Shown in pieces: positions 11,661 to 22,289 of a DNA stretch of 64,000 nt. Numbering within the stretch: the stretch's first letter is position 1; every line of letters begins with the position of its first letter. The notes under the pieces are model-generated. The model searched no databases, had not been told where the DNA came from, and was given only the letters and a program-made list of their open reading frames with translations. The position numbers and the translations under genes are program-made. Source of the stretch: Polytrichum commune (Eukaryota; Streptophyta; Polytrichopsida; Polytrichales; Polytrichaceae); the NCBI GenBank assembly GCA_950295325.1, contig OX485805.1, forward strand, positions 52,536,758-52,600,757, read 5' to 3'.

Positions 11661-11726
11661 ACCACCCTGTAATCGGCCGAAAACACTCTCCTTGGTCCAG
11701 ACAGCTTGAAAGCAAGATATTGCTTC

Positions 11727-14700
11727 CTAGCGTTTCTCTTCGTTTCTCTTATGGCGAAATAGCTCCTTGTATGCCTCCATCCCACAGTAAATTGTGTATC
11801 GCCATGCATTCCATAGCACGACTCCTAAGTGAAATGGCTCATTTCTGAAGGCAAGTTCAACTCGTTGGCACCAGATTGCCCAGAGTAGATTTGCTCGTAA
11901 TAAGTCCCATGGGGTATCCATATTGAGTGTAAATGCCGCTGCAGTGTCCCATCTGAGCTCTTCCTCTACCTGCGGACCTGGAGGCTCAGTCATGAGTCCA
12001 CGACTAATTTCTTTCCATGAGTGGAATGCAGGAGCAAGCCCTGCCTTGAGTCTCGTCTCACGGAAGAGATCCCATGCACGACAAACTTCAGGACATTCCT
12101 GAAAAGCATGTTGCAGTGTCTCCCTGGAGTGGTCCTCGCATAGTTGGCATTCATTGGGTAATCCTAGCTTTTCTCTCCAGGCACCAACCGGTAAGCCCTC
12201 TGTTAATATTAACCATTGCATGGCCGAGACTTTTCTCGGGAGATAGGGGTGCCAAATTCTATTAAAGAATTTAGCTCTAATTTTGCTATTGTATCCCTCC
12301 GCCTCTAATTCTGCATCCACTCGCATGGTATGGTTGTTCTGTTGGAGAGCCACCCTGTACCCTCTCTTAGTTGTGTAGTTGAGGACTGAGGTTACTGGAA
12401 GCACCCCAATGCGTCTCCAGTGCCACTCTTTGGGGTCCCATTCGAGGTTTCTTACCCATTCATTGCCCCAAAGCCAGAGGGTGTGTTCAGGGTCAGGTGC
12501 CTCCTTAGGGTTGAAGTCGAAGATTGTCCGTTTCTTGCCCCCACATTCGATGACCCTTACTTCTTGCCATTGATTATCTATTGGTTGGCTGACTTGTTCC
12601 ACCAGCTGAAGCCTCTCTGTTGAGTCCTTTCTATAGAGGGTTACCTTTGGTGGATTAGTACTGGTTATGTGAAAAACCTTATCAATGATACCCTCCTCTG
12701 ATTTGGGGGCCAACCATTGACCTGCTGTTGGCGGCGGAGGTGGAGTTGCCGTCCACGGGATGCTGGAGCGAACTCGCGCGTACAGTGCCGGAGTAACTCT
12801 TGTTCGTCGAAAGGTCTGTTATTCGAATGCCTTCCAGCCGAACCCATCCGGGCGTAGGATGTCTTGAAGTGATCGGAGATTGCGGCCTGGCCACCATCCC
12901 ATTGTTGTGGTAGGCTCTGTTCCCCATTGTTGACCTACTTCACTTGTAAGCATTCTATTTCCAAATAGTGGTTGACGTATAATTTCTGCCCAAGTATCTG
13001 GGTCTTGCTGTTCGAGGCCAGATTGTATTGAACCCCACGCCTTCATGACCCCTTGCCACATAGTGGAGCCTTGTCTGACTAATGACCGGGAGTTCATTAT
13101 CCAATTGGCATGGGCCGGCCACTTGCCTCTTCGAGATTGTTTAGTCTGGGCAACTCTGAAGCGGACAAGTACTTTCCAAGGTTCATATCCCACAGATAGA
13201 CCTCTAATGAGCAGCTTGACTAGCAATGCGGAGGTCTGCCATTGTGGGTCCAGAATTTTAATGCCCCCTCTAACTATTGGTAAGACAGCTATATCCCATT
13301 TAACTCTCGTCCTCGTTCCTGCCTCCCTCTAGCCCGACCACATATAGTTTCTGACCATTGCTCTTGCTATCTTGAGTGCTTTCCCTGAAAAATCTATGCA
13401 TGAGGCTAGGTACTAGATAGAGGAAAGGACTACTTGGTTAGCTATCATGATTCTACCCGCTAACGATAACTTCTGCGTGGACCAAAGGGACAGGTGCTTG
13501 CGGAGCTGGTTGAGCATTTTATTATCCTTCTCTTGTTGTGGAATTCGGAGGCCGAATGGGAAGCCCAAGTACCGCGTGACTTCGCCCGGATTGAGCCACT
13601 TGAAACCTGCGGCTTCTCCCCACTGCCAGGTTCGTGCCGTAGCAGAAAGCCAAATCCCCACTAATTTATGGAGGTTTAATTTCGCGCCAGACGCAGCTCC
13701 AAAGCGGCTGATGACGGTTAGAGCCCTGTCCATGTTCTCCTTGTTGCCTTCGAGGAGCAGAAGTGTATCATCCGCAAACATCTGATTTGTAATACATGAG
13801 TTGTCCGGTAGGCGTAACCCTTGTACTCCGCACTCGGGATGTTGAAGCATTTGGCCAAGCACATCAACCGTAAGAAGAAAAAGGTAAGGGGCTAGGGGGC
13901 AGCCTTGGCGTACCGATTGTTGTAGCAGGAAGGTTTTGGACTGCTCCCCATTCACTACAACCGCCGCTGATGCATTGTTGTATAGCGACATGACTTGATT
14001 GATCCACTTGTTGTGGAACCCCATTGTTGTCATAGTTTCTCTAAGAAAGGTCCAATTTACCCTATCATACGCTTTCTCAAAGTCTAGCAACAACATGCTT
14101 AGGTCTTGCTTATTTTCCAAGGCCCATTCTATGGCTTCAAATGCTAAAAAGACATTGTCCAAAATACACCTGTTTGGTACAAAGCCGGTTTGGGATGGCA
14201 AGATCCAATGGTGGAGAAGTGGTTTCATCCTACTGGCGTAGATCTTAGCAACTACCTTGTAAAGTGTGTTCAATAAGGAGATTGGCCTATAGTTTTGCAC
14301 CTTAAGCCTATCTTCTGACTTGGGTAAGAGTGCTATCTTGCTAATGTTAAGCTCATCTGCTATACCTTCTAGGTTGATAGACTCTTCCACAAAATTGAAT
14401 ATATCCATTTGTATTTCTGCCCAGGTCTCTTGGTAAAACTCCGAGGGTATGGTGTCCATTCCCGGGGACTTACCTGCTGGCATGTTTTTGACAGCATCAG
14501 CTACCTCCTCAAGTGTGAGCGGCCTCAGTAAGTCTGCGTTGTGCTCGGCTGTCACTGATCTTTGCAGGAACTGGAGGCAGTCTATCCTGGCTGCAGCATT
14601 GCTTTCCACTTGTCCGTCCAGTGCATATAACCCTTCGTAGAAGGATAATATATGACGTTCAAGCTCAGGCTGTGTGGTAAGTAGTGTCTCACCTTCCAAG

Positions 14701-15992
14701 AGATGCTTAATGGTAATTTGTCGTCTCGGACCTGAGAAGTGTTCAAAGAATTCTTTAGTGCATCTATCACCTACCCTTGTCCATTTCGAAATGGTTGCAC
14801 TTTCCTTGAATTGGAATTTTTGCTGACGGACTTCATGCAATTTCGCCTGTGCATCATTGAGGCGGTCTCGAGCTTCTCTGGAGCCCCAGTTGCGTTGGAG
14901 CTCTTCCTCTGCTTCTATGATCTCACTGAACTGGTCCAGGTACGTAGCTTTCCACCTTTGCTTTTGCTCTCGTGTAAGCACTGCCGATCTCTCTAGTATT
15001 GCTTTATTGGCTGCCACCACCTTCTTGTTCCAGCTGTCTAACGTTGGATCTTCCATTGCTTCTTTCCAGGTTCTCACCAGGGCCTCTTTACTCTCTGGAT
15101 GCTTGAGTAATCCCCTATTAAAGAATGGCTGCCTATTCTTTCGCGGGCCCGAGTTATTATAATGCATGAGCACTCCTGAGTGATCGGAGATGTCTGGTAT
15201 CTCCGGCAAAATTTCTGTTGTACCTCCAACTTCAGCCAGGGGAGCCGGGATATAAATCCTATCTATCCTGGATTGGATCATTTTATCACCATTGTGTCCA
15301 TTGGTCCATGTAAAAGCCTTGAGTGATTTTCTCCTATATGCTCGAATGTTGTGCGAATCCCTTACTCCAAGGCGCACCAGAAGTTTGTTCCATGCTTCTA
15401 ATTCGCGATTGCCCATGTTGGTCTTGTTAAAGCCTCCTTGTTTATCTTGAAGGCTCTCAATATTGTTAAAATCACCCGCCAGGACCCATTCTGCTTCCGG
15501 TAGTGAAACTTGGGCTAAGTGATTCCAGAGGACTGCCCTGGGGCCCGTATCACTAAAACCATAGACATTAATTATTCCCAGCTGGAGACGGGGACTCAGG
15601 TTGATGACCACAAATTGTGCTCTACCTGGAAAGAGGATACCATGGTGTGTGATTGCCGTAGCTAATCGTTCGGAAAGGACAATACCAGTACCTCCTATGA
15701 ATTTTCCGGTTTGTGCGGAGAAGGAGGCCTCGTTCCAAAGGCTGGTTCCACCCTTAAATTCTATGAAACGAGCTTGTTGCAGACTGGCATCCTCGGGCAG
15801 TTTTGTTTCTTGCAGCAGGAGGATATCTGTCTTGGGAGTCGTGTGTTTGAAGAGATGTTGAATTTCTTTCCGCCTCCGCCGCCCGAAGAAGCCTTGACCC
15901 AGACTTCGGGCATTCTGGGTAGCTATTAAAATCTCCTCACCCTGCATCGGGCCCTTCAGCATTGACCGCGGCGGAGTGAGAAGCCTCCACAT
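11727..15992 (-). pseudogene. LINE ORF2: endonuclease and reverse transcriptase with three in-frame stops
   Basis: ATG at 15992; one frame runs to the TAG at 11727, 1421 codons, broken by TAG at 13413-13415, TAG at 13329-13331 and TAA at 12819-12821, with no frameshift. The N-terminal APE-type endonuclease shows TQNARSL, LLLQETKL, LAGDFNNIE, SRIDRIYIP and SDHSG. The reverse transcriptase shows NYRPISLLN, LLLDFEKAYDRVNW, RQGCPLAPYLF and the catalytic FADD (about residue 740). The C-terminal zinc finger (CQLCEDHSRETLQHAFQEC) follows the RT as in plant L1 elements. Start overlaps the end of the upstream ORF by 56 nt. The protein nicks target DNA and primes cDNA synthesis there; here it would be truncated. 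Confidence 0.92.
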
Positions 15993-17481
15993 TTGATGGC
16001 GCGGTGTTTCGGTGACTTTGAGGCGAGTGATTAGTGTTGTGCTTGCCCGCCATGCGCAACCATTGTTGGTGATCCTTCGCGATTGCTATGGTGTCCTCTA
16101 TGTGGTCTGTAAGATTTGCCCTGATCTCTTCTGGGACTTGTTGCCACCGGAAGTGTTGTCCCTTCCTGGGTTTCACTTTCTGCTCTGTTACTGTAATACA
16201 GACAAACAGCGTGCAGCTGTGTTCCCCTTCAACATCTTCGGTCCAGCTAGCAAACCAGTTTCCTTGCTGCCAGTTCTGAAAAGGATTGGACATGTTGTTG
16301 TTGAATATCAAGACCTTGTGTAGTGCTTGAGATACTTCATTAACCACATGTAGTCGGGCTCTGGATGGTGTCCAGGGGATTCCAGCGAGGAGTTCCGCAA
16401 CGTGAACCTGAGCGATAGCGCTGGGGGGCGATGTCTTCATATCCACTAGAAACTCTGCTTGCTCTGAGAAGGGGTTCTTGGTGAGGAAGGGAATGATCTG
16501 TAATGTTTTGCGCGGAACTGAAGGCGGGTTTGGTATGCCCAGAGCGATCCAGAAATCCTCCGCAAGCCGTCCTGACCGATACCCCTGTCTGGTAAGAGGA
16601 GCAGAATCCAGAGCTTTTGATGTATTTGGTCTAGCTTTATTCTTGCCTTTGTCTATCTGACTTTCATCTGGCTGTGTCTCCCCTTCTTTTATAGGCTTGG
16701 GGCCCCACACAAACGTTGGGATCGCCGCCTTCTCCCTTGCATGAGGCGTTGGCAGCTGTGCATAATGGCCTTCTCTCCCGTATTTATTTAGGTTGGGAGA
16801 GTGCCTCGTTGGAGTTTGCAGCCTAGGAAAGTGAACGTCGTCGGGGAGTAAGTTTGGTAAATCTCCGCCCGGTGCCTGATCTTGCGATGTTCCTGATGGC
16901 GGCGATTTCACCTCTCCTGTGACTCCTGTCCTGTTTGCTGAAGTGCCCTTCTCTGCATCAGGTTCTTGGGGGAGGTCTGGATCAACCGTCACTGATGCTG
17001 ATTGCACAGTACTCGCCGACTTCTCCGTGTTGTGAGGCGTTTGCAACTGTTCAGTGAGTGAGGTATTTCCTCCTTCCCCAGATTTGCTAGAGTTGGGGGA
17101 ATATCTCATTTGAGTTGGCAGTCCAAGAAAGTGAACCTCTTCTGGAAGTAGAGCTGGCACATCTCCACCCGGTTCTTGAACTTGCGATGTCCCTGGCGAC
17201 AGCGGTATCAGCTCCCCTGCTGCATCTTTCTTGTTGGATGATGGGCTCTTCTCTGCTCCAGAAGCTTGCGGGATATCTTGAGCTGCCGTACCTGTTGCTG
17301 TTTGCACAGTGAGAGGAGGGCTTACCTGTCTGACTGGTGACATTGTCGCTGTAACTTGGGTGATCTCCGCGCACGAGGACGTCAATCTTGGCGGGATCCG
17401 CTCCTCAACATCATAGGTAGTTTTCTCCTTTGTCAGCCTGCGCTCCTGAGAGTCTTTCCGTTGAAAAGGCTCTTGCTCCAT
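15937..17481 (-). CDS. LINE ORF1 distal part (or separate ORF), low-complexity region
   Basis: An open frame covers 17517-15937; its first ATG is at 17481, but the frame overlaps the zinc-knuckle ORF by about 100 nt in a different phase and has no upstream ATG, which suggests that one long ORF1 was split by an indel near 17.4-17.5 kb. The sequence contains two diverged copies of a Ser/Pro-rich module (LLPEEVHFLGLPTQMRYSPN and LLPDDVHFPRLQTPTRHSPN). A more compact region follows (WIALGIPNPPSVPRKTLQII). No catalytic domain is evident. Confidence 0.6.
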   Translation of the reverse strand: MEQEPFQRKDSQERRLTKEKTTYDVEERIPPRLTSSCAEITQVTATMSPVRQVSPPLTVQTATGTAAQDIPQASGAEKSPSSNKKDAAGELIPLSPGTSQVQEPGGDVPALLPEEVHFLGLPTQMRYSPNSSKSGEGGNTSLTEQLQTPHNTEKSASTVQSASVTVDPDLPQEPDAEKGTSANRTGVTGEVKSPPSGTSQDQAPGGDLPNLLPDDVHFPRLQTPTRHSPNLNKYGREGHYAQLPTPHAREKAAIPTFVWGPKPIKEGETQPDESQIDKGKNKARPNTSKALDSAPLTRQGYRSGRLAEDFWIALGIPNPPSVPRKTLQIIPFLTKNPFSEQAEFLVDMKTSPPSAIAQVHVAELLAGIPWTPSRARLHVVNEVSQALHKVLIFNNNMSNPFQNWQQGNWFASWTEDVEGEHSCTLFVCITVTEQKVKPRKGQHFRWQQVPEEIRANLTDHIEDTIAIAKDHQQWLRMAGKHNTNHSPQSHRNTAPSNVEASHSAAVNAEGPDAG

Positions 17482-18646
17482 TAATGTGCATCGGGCTAGC
17501 TTCTCTTTCTTTTCCACTATCTGGCTCCCTAATGCACCCTCCCCCTTCGCTGCTGAACCAGGTGGACTCAGCCGGGGGTTCTGCTGCTAGCGTCTGCTCC
17601 ACTCTAACCCTCTTGCCTGCTCGTTGCCTAGTTCTTGTCCCCTTTCTTGATCTTTCCGGTTCGATCTTGGGACAATTTCTCACTTGGTGATCTTGAGAGC
17701 GGCATCGTCCGCATTGATTAGGGAGGCCACTGAACTCCAACCCATATTCTACCTCCCCTTCCCCATCCATTCTTGGTATAACAATACTTTGCGGGAGGTT
17801 CTTGAGGTCTTGGACTAGAAGACGGATTCGAGGACCAAGAAGCTTCGCTTTGTATGCTTCAGAGGTATCTATTGCGATCACTTGGCCTAGCTGATCTCCT
17901 ATTATGTGCAGGAAAGCTTCCTCCCTCAATATTTGACAGAGATCGACTACTTGCACCCACACTGGACAGTCCAGTTTAGCAATTGCTTGCGGTGCTTTCG
18001 AATCAAAGTGTGGGCGCCAACTAGCAAAGAAGATTGTAGCTGACTCACATTTCAGATCCGCCTGCCGCAGCGCATGTATTCTCCCCTCTTCACTGTCAAA
18101 CGTAACTTCGAACAGATTGTTTGCCTTTAATGAAAGCAAAGTGAGTGACGGATGCAATGTCTCCTTAGCCCATGTAGTGAGGGATTTTAACCCTGGATGT
18201 TTACCCTGTATTCTGCCAAGTAATGAAACTGCGGCTTTCGCCGCACAATTAACTCTAAGGGTAAAGAGTAGCTCCTCCGGTATGGTCACCTTGAGCTTCC
18301 GAGGTTTGTCCATTTGGCTTGTTTGGTGATCCTGCTCAGTTGTGATTGTGTGGCTTGTGCGTTGTTCTTGTTTCTTGAATGGCGAATGCTCCATGATGGT
18401 TGTGTGGACGTCAGTCGTTTCGGAAGTCTGTATCGTGGGTGAGTGAGTCGACCTGGCTGCTGGCTCTGGAGGCAGTTGCACTCCTGCCTGCGCAAATGGT
18501 CCGTCACAAAGGCTGCTCGGAGAATCAAGAACATTGTCTTGCTCCGCTCCGAGTCGTCTCCACACTTTTCTTGGTGCTCCCCGTTTCTCCCCCAGTTGGC
18601 GGTGATGGTTGGGATCCGGTTCTTGTTGTGTGTGTTCGATCGCCAT
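17411..18646 (-). CDS. LINE ORF1 RNA-binding protein with zinc knuckle
   Basis: First ATG at 18646 (MAIEHTQQEPDP), 411 aa. The central part matches the plant LINE ORF1/DUF4283 type: FEVTFDSEEGRIHALRQ, then ASWRPHFDSK and CPVWVQVVDLC. It ends in a CCHC knuckle CGRCRSQDHQVRNC (C-x2-C-x4-H-x4-C) and a basic tail (RSRKGTRTRQRAGKRVRVE). It should coat the LINE RNA. The frame then stops at 17411, while an overlapping frame continues, so the natural ORF1 may be longer. Confidence 0.8.
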   Translation of the reverse strand: MAIEHTQQEPDPNHHRQLGEKRGAPRKVWRRLGAEQDNVLDSPSSLCDGPFAQAGVQLPPEPAARSTHSPTIQTSETTDVHTTIMEHSPFKKQEQRTSHTITTEQDHQTSQMDKPRKLKVTIPEELLFTLRVNCAAKAAVSLLGRIQGKHPGLKSLTTWAKETLHPSLTLLSLKANNLFEVTFDSEEGRIHALRQADLKCESATIFFASWRPHFDSKAPQAIAKLDCPVWVQVVDLCQILREEAFLHIIGDQLGQVIAIDTSEAYKAKLLGPRIRLLVQDLKNLPQSIVIPRMDGEGEVEYGLEFSGLPNQCGRCRSQDHQVRNCPKIEPERSRKGTRTRQRAGKRVRVEQTLAAEPPAESTWFSSEGGGCIREPDSGKEREASPMHINGARAFSTERLSGAQADKGENYL

Positions 18647-18780
18647 TGCAACCACGTCAATCCCTCGATCTTTGTGCACTAATCTACTTAGATACACACA
18701 CTCTTCCTACTCCGCCATATCCGCCGCTACCGCCTTCCGCTCCGACGCGCTACCCGACGCGCTACCAGGTTAAGAGCCTT

Positions 18781-18796
18781 GGGTTCAAATCCTTGC
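18781..18796 (+). repeat. Right copy of 16-bp direct repeat flanking the LINE
   Basis: GGGTTCAAATCCTTGC is identical to 9766-9781. It is the candidate target-site duplication; since it includes a tRNA B-box, an independent tRNA-like origin is the alternative. Confidence 0.5.
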
Positions 18797-18851
18797 GCCC
18801 ACGCTTGCCTCGCCTCACCGCACCTGGAACCATGCCCAAAACCACACCAAA

Positions 18852-19151
18852 ATGAGCTCCAAACAAGAGCGCCTGCCATGCCTCCGGTTGGTGGCGGAGG
18901 TAGCAGCGGATCCAGCTCCGGAGCGAGACTTCTTCGGAAGCTCCGCTCCCATACAGCGATCCCAAGCTCCTACCATGGCAAGCTTGCTCGCCAAGGCCAA
19001 AGCCGCGAAGCAAGCCCAAACCAAAAGAGCCGCCGAAGCTCGCCAACGACGCCTTGACGCGCACAAAAGACGTGCTCAAGGCCTAAGAGCCAAAGAAGCT
19101 CAACAATGTGCCATTGAAGCTCAACAATATGAGCCAATGGAGATCGAGTGA
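18852..19151 (+). CDS. Hypothetical 99-aa basic, Ala/Arg/Lys-rich protein
   Basis: ATG at 18852; a second in-frame ATG at 18975 begins a highly charged helical stretch (MASLLAKAKAAKQAQTKRAA) that ends EPMEIE. An AATAAA lies at about 19222. Composition suggests a nuclear or coiled-coil peptide, but no family is recognised. It sits directly beside the LINE and may be a piece of a gene interrupted by it or a chance frame in GC-rich DNA. Confidence 0.25.
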   Translation: MSSKQERLPCLRLVAEVAADPAPERDFFGSSAPIQRSQAPTMASLLAKAKAAKQAQTKRAAEARQRRLDAHKRRAQGLRAKEAQQCAIEAQQYEPMEIE

Positions 19152-19939
19152 CGCCCAAAGCAAAACACCCCCCAAAACGCAAAATTTTATTTGTCTTTTT
19201 GGGGAAGCTCTGGAAAATGTCAATAAAGCATGTAATTAACTTGGAAATCAACCACATTACAAAATCCTCGTAGCATCGATGTTATAACTTTCGTGACCCA
19301 CCATTTGAAGGGGTCTTTGTCATTCTAAATTCAAAACTTAAATTAGTGTGTTGATTTTAGTTTGTATATTTAATGGTAGTTTACGTAACGCCTTCTACTT
19401 TCGCAAGTATTCATACGCATTCAAGCTAATTAAGCGTGATTAAATGTAATCAAGCCTTCCACACCTTCTGGTTGCAATCTTTGGGTGTCAAATGCATGTG
19501 TTGTTTAAGCAAGCTATGAGTTTCTTTCTTTTGGAGGTTTTTGGTCAAAGACTTTCAAATGTTGATGTTGGTTTTTAGACAATGTAAAAACCATTCTGGA
19601 TTATTAGACAAAGATAAAACATCAATTGATCTTAAATTAAACGAGGTTGTGGTTTTAAGTAGTGATCAAGTGCTTGAAGTTTTTAACACAAATGAAGAAG
19701 AACCATCTTACGAAGATGAGAATGATATTGGAATTTAAGAAGACGAAGATGTTTTATTATATCAAATTAAAATATGTTTAGTGAGTAGACATGTCATATT
19801 GTGTATTTATATGTATAAGTCATTATTAATCCGGGACCACTTTCATTTCCGGCCCAAGTTAGGGTCACAACTTGGGGCTTCACTTTAGATATCAACTAGT
19901 CCATGTCTTCCACTTCATAGAGAGAGGGACTTATTGTAT
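19152..19939. other. No firm gene; acidic ORF remnant
   Basis: An open frame at 19541-19738 ends in an acidic tail (EEEPSYEDENDIGI), similar in flavour to the C-termini of pogo/Tigger transposases. It may belong to another decayed copy next to the one that follows. Nothing else is seen. Confidence 0.25.
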
Positions 19940-21950
19940 AAGGTCCTTGATAATACAACACCTCGATTATACGATGCATTTCCTGTCGACCAAATTTTCT
20001 AGTGATAATTTAATTGACGTTCGTGATACGACATTTTTTGGCTCACTTTGTCATATAATAGAGGTAGTTAATGTTTGCATGTGGTGGGACCCCACGCTAA
20101 GGATATGTCTGAGATGGGAGAGCACGTGATGAATTTATGAACGGGCTAACTTAACTTGACTCAAGTTAATTGTTTTAACCCTTGGTTTTTGAAAATAAGT
20201 TGCACTTTTGAGTCTTTGAGTTCGAGTGAAGGTTGAGGAGTTTAGGGATTGTTGGATTTGCAAATTAGAATTTTGAAGTTGTTGATTTCTCTTCTTGATT
20301 CGATATTTATCCTCACACTTGAATATCACATTTCCTTAGATTGGAAAATTTTGTCCTCGTTGATTTATACTCTTGGATTTGCCCAAGCCACTCTTCAATT
20401 TTTTGGCTCCGGAGTTGACGGTGGTTTTGAGTGCCAAATGCTTTTCATTTCGGTCATAGTTTCAACAATTTCAATCTTGATATCCATGCTTGTACACAAA
20501 ACAACTTGCACACAATTTGGTAAGCCTGACCTCCTTGGCACTAGTTATGGCACCCAAAGATGTTACCATATAGATGAGACTAGTTTATTTAATCATGCCT
20601 AACCAAATAAAGCATTGAGCACAAGGAAAAAATTGTGGGTGCAAAATTTATAAGGATTGTCGCACTCTTGCTCTTGTTGTATATGACATGCATTGACAAG
20701 TTGAACCGTGTGATGATCTTACGAATCTCTATGTTTGAGATGCTTTGGAAGGTGGTTGCCAACAGATTGTGTGTGGTGGGATGCTAACCAAACAACCGGG
20801 ATGGCATATGATGTATTTGAGAGTTGGATGACCAGCCTCAATGTATATTTCAAATCTCAAAGGCAGAAGGTACTTTCAATTATGGACAATTTTGCTACTC
20901 ATGTTGGTAGGGGTGAATCATTTGGTTTTTCAACCTTGAAGTTGAGCGATATTACTATTTCTATCTGACCACCTAATGTCTCAAGTGTGGTACAACCCAT
21001 GGATCAAGGAATAATTGCTTCATTCAAAGTTCAATTTGAGAAGAAGCTTTTGGAACGGGTTTTCTCTCAGTTTGATTCTTCTACTACTCACCATGACTTG
21101 AGGAAAATAGTACCAAATGTAGGGCATGCTATCATGTGGTGCTCTCGAGCGTGGAATGAGATGAATCCTCCAAATCATACGAAACAACTGGAGGATGTCT
21201 AAGATTTTATGAACATACCGGAGTGTTGATTTTACCAAGGATGATGAACATGTGAAATCATAATGAAAGAAGCAACAAATGAATTGGCAAGTCTCATTTC
21301 CTCTTTGAATCTTGGAAGTGTAGAAATGCCTACCAAAGAATATGTGCAATTGGCAGGAGAGGAAATTGTTGATGCAAAGTATATCATGATTGAGGTGGCG
21401 GATTTGGCATGAGGTAGAGAAATCAATTTGGGTTCACATTTGAATGAAGAGCCAATGGAGGGGAATGATGTGGATTACCAATCAACACCAATAGTCAAGC
21501 TTCCTCAAGCCCATAAGCGCGCCCAATTACTACCAATAATTGTAGTGGAGCATCCTTCGCAGTTTTTAGTTATAGATGTGATGAACATGCAATCTTGTAT
21601 AGATAAATTGAACAAACTGCCAATTTTCAACATCAACAAACATCATCAAAAGACAATAAATTCTTATTTTTTGAGTGTGTGATATGATGAAGACATCATA
21701 TGGGATTATGTTTTTTTTTAACTCCATATTATGTGATGTTGTGAGCATATTCCTTTATTAAAATTTTCTTCCATCCTTATGTATCTTCATTGTGTATACA
21801 AAATGACACTTACATTGAAATACACCATTTTCTGGCAAAAACCTCGATAGTACGACTTTTGAGATCAAAATGGCATATAATGTAGAATACAACATTCGAT
21901 AATATGACACTTTCGTGTGCGACCAAACGTGTCATATTAAAGGGGGAGAA
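19940..21950 (+). mobile_element. Decayed pogo/Tigger-type (Tc1-mariner superfamily) transposon
   Basis: Pieces of a DDE transposase occur in order on the plus strand: KVLSIMDNFATH (about 20867, second catalytic Asp), PPNVSSVVQPMDQGIIASFK (20970-21030, third catalytic position), WCSRAWNEM, and a C-terminal KHHQKTINSYF (about 21640) as in Tigger/jerky proteins. Stops and frame changes interrupt it (for example after DITISI at 20968). The outer boundaries are uncertain; diverged inverted ends with CCTTGATAATAC/CCTTTAATATGAC flavour lie near 19940 and 21950. Inactive. Confidence 0.7.
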
Positions 21951-21965
21951 CAATATGAGCATTCC

Positions 21966-22287
21966 TCTCATCCATCCAACATAAAAAAAACTTGACCCCT
22001 ACTCGGGGGCTTGCTTTTGCACCACGTCGTTTGACATGTAAGTATGAGGACTGCACACTACATATTCATACTTTCAGGAGGGAGGAAATTAGTTTACAAG
22101 AGTGTACCTCACTTTCATCTAATATAATAGCCATGAAATAGTATGCAACCCAAAAGCTACTATACAAAGTTGGTTTGACGCCGGAATTAGTTTTGAGGAC
22201 CCCAAATTAGTCCACTCGAGGTCATTTGGTATAAATTGACAACAAACCTACTGGGGGTCAAGTTTTTATGTTGAAATGCATGAGAGG
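21966..22287. mobile_element. MITE with about 45-bp inverted repeats
   Basis: The left arm contains CAACATAAAAAAAACTTGACCCC and the right arm the complement of CAACATAAAAACTTGACCCC. Similarity extends outward through CTCTCAT and inward to the TAGT/AGTAGG region. No coding frame lies inside. The precise ends and target duplication could not be fixed, so the superfamily is open. Confidence 0.55.
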
Positions 22288-22289
22288 GA

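Larger units (their letters stand above)
9782..18780 (-). mobile_element. Nearly full-length LINE (L1-type), about 9 kb
   Basis: On the minus strand, 5' to 3': 5' UTR with a tandem GGTAGCGCGTCG, ORF1 with a zinc knuckle, ORF2 with endonuclease and reverse transcriptase, an additional ORF3, then a 3' UTR with two long C-runs (complement of G-runs at 9839-9849 and 10075-10089). A 16-bp direct repeat, GGGTTCAAATCCTTGC, flanks it (9766-9781 and 18781-18796) and is the candidate target-site duplication. No poly(A) tail is visible at the 3' end (low-coordinate side). Coding frames are mostly open, with three nonsense codons in ORF2 and one frame break in ORF1, so the insertion is fairly young but probably inactive. 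Confidence 0.88.
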
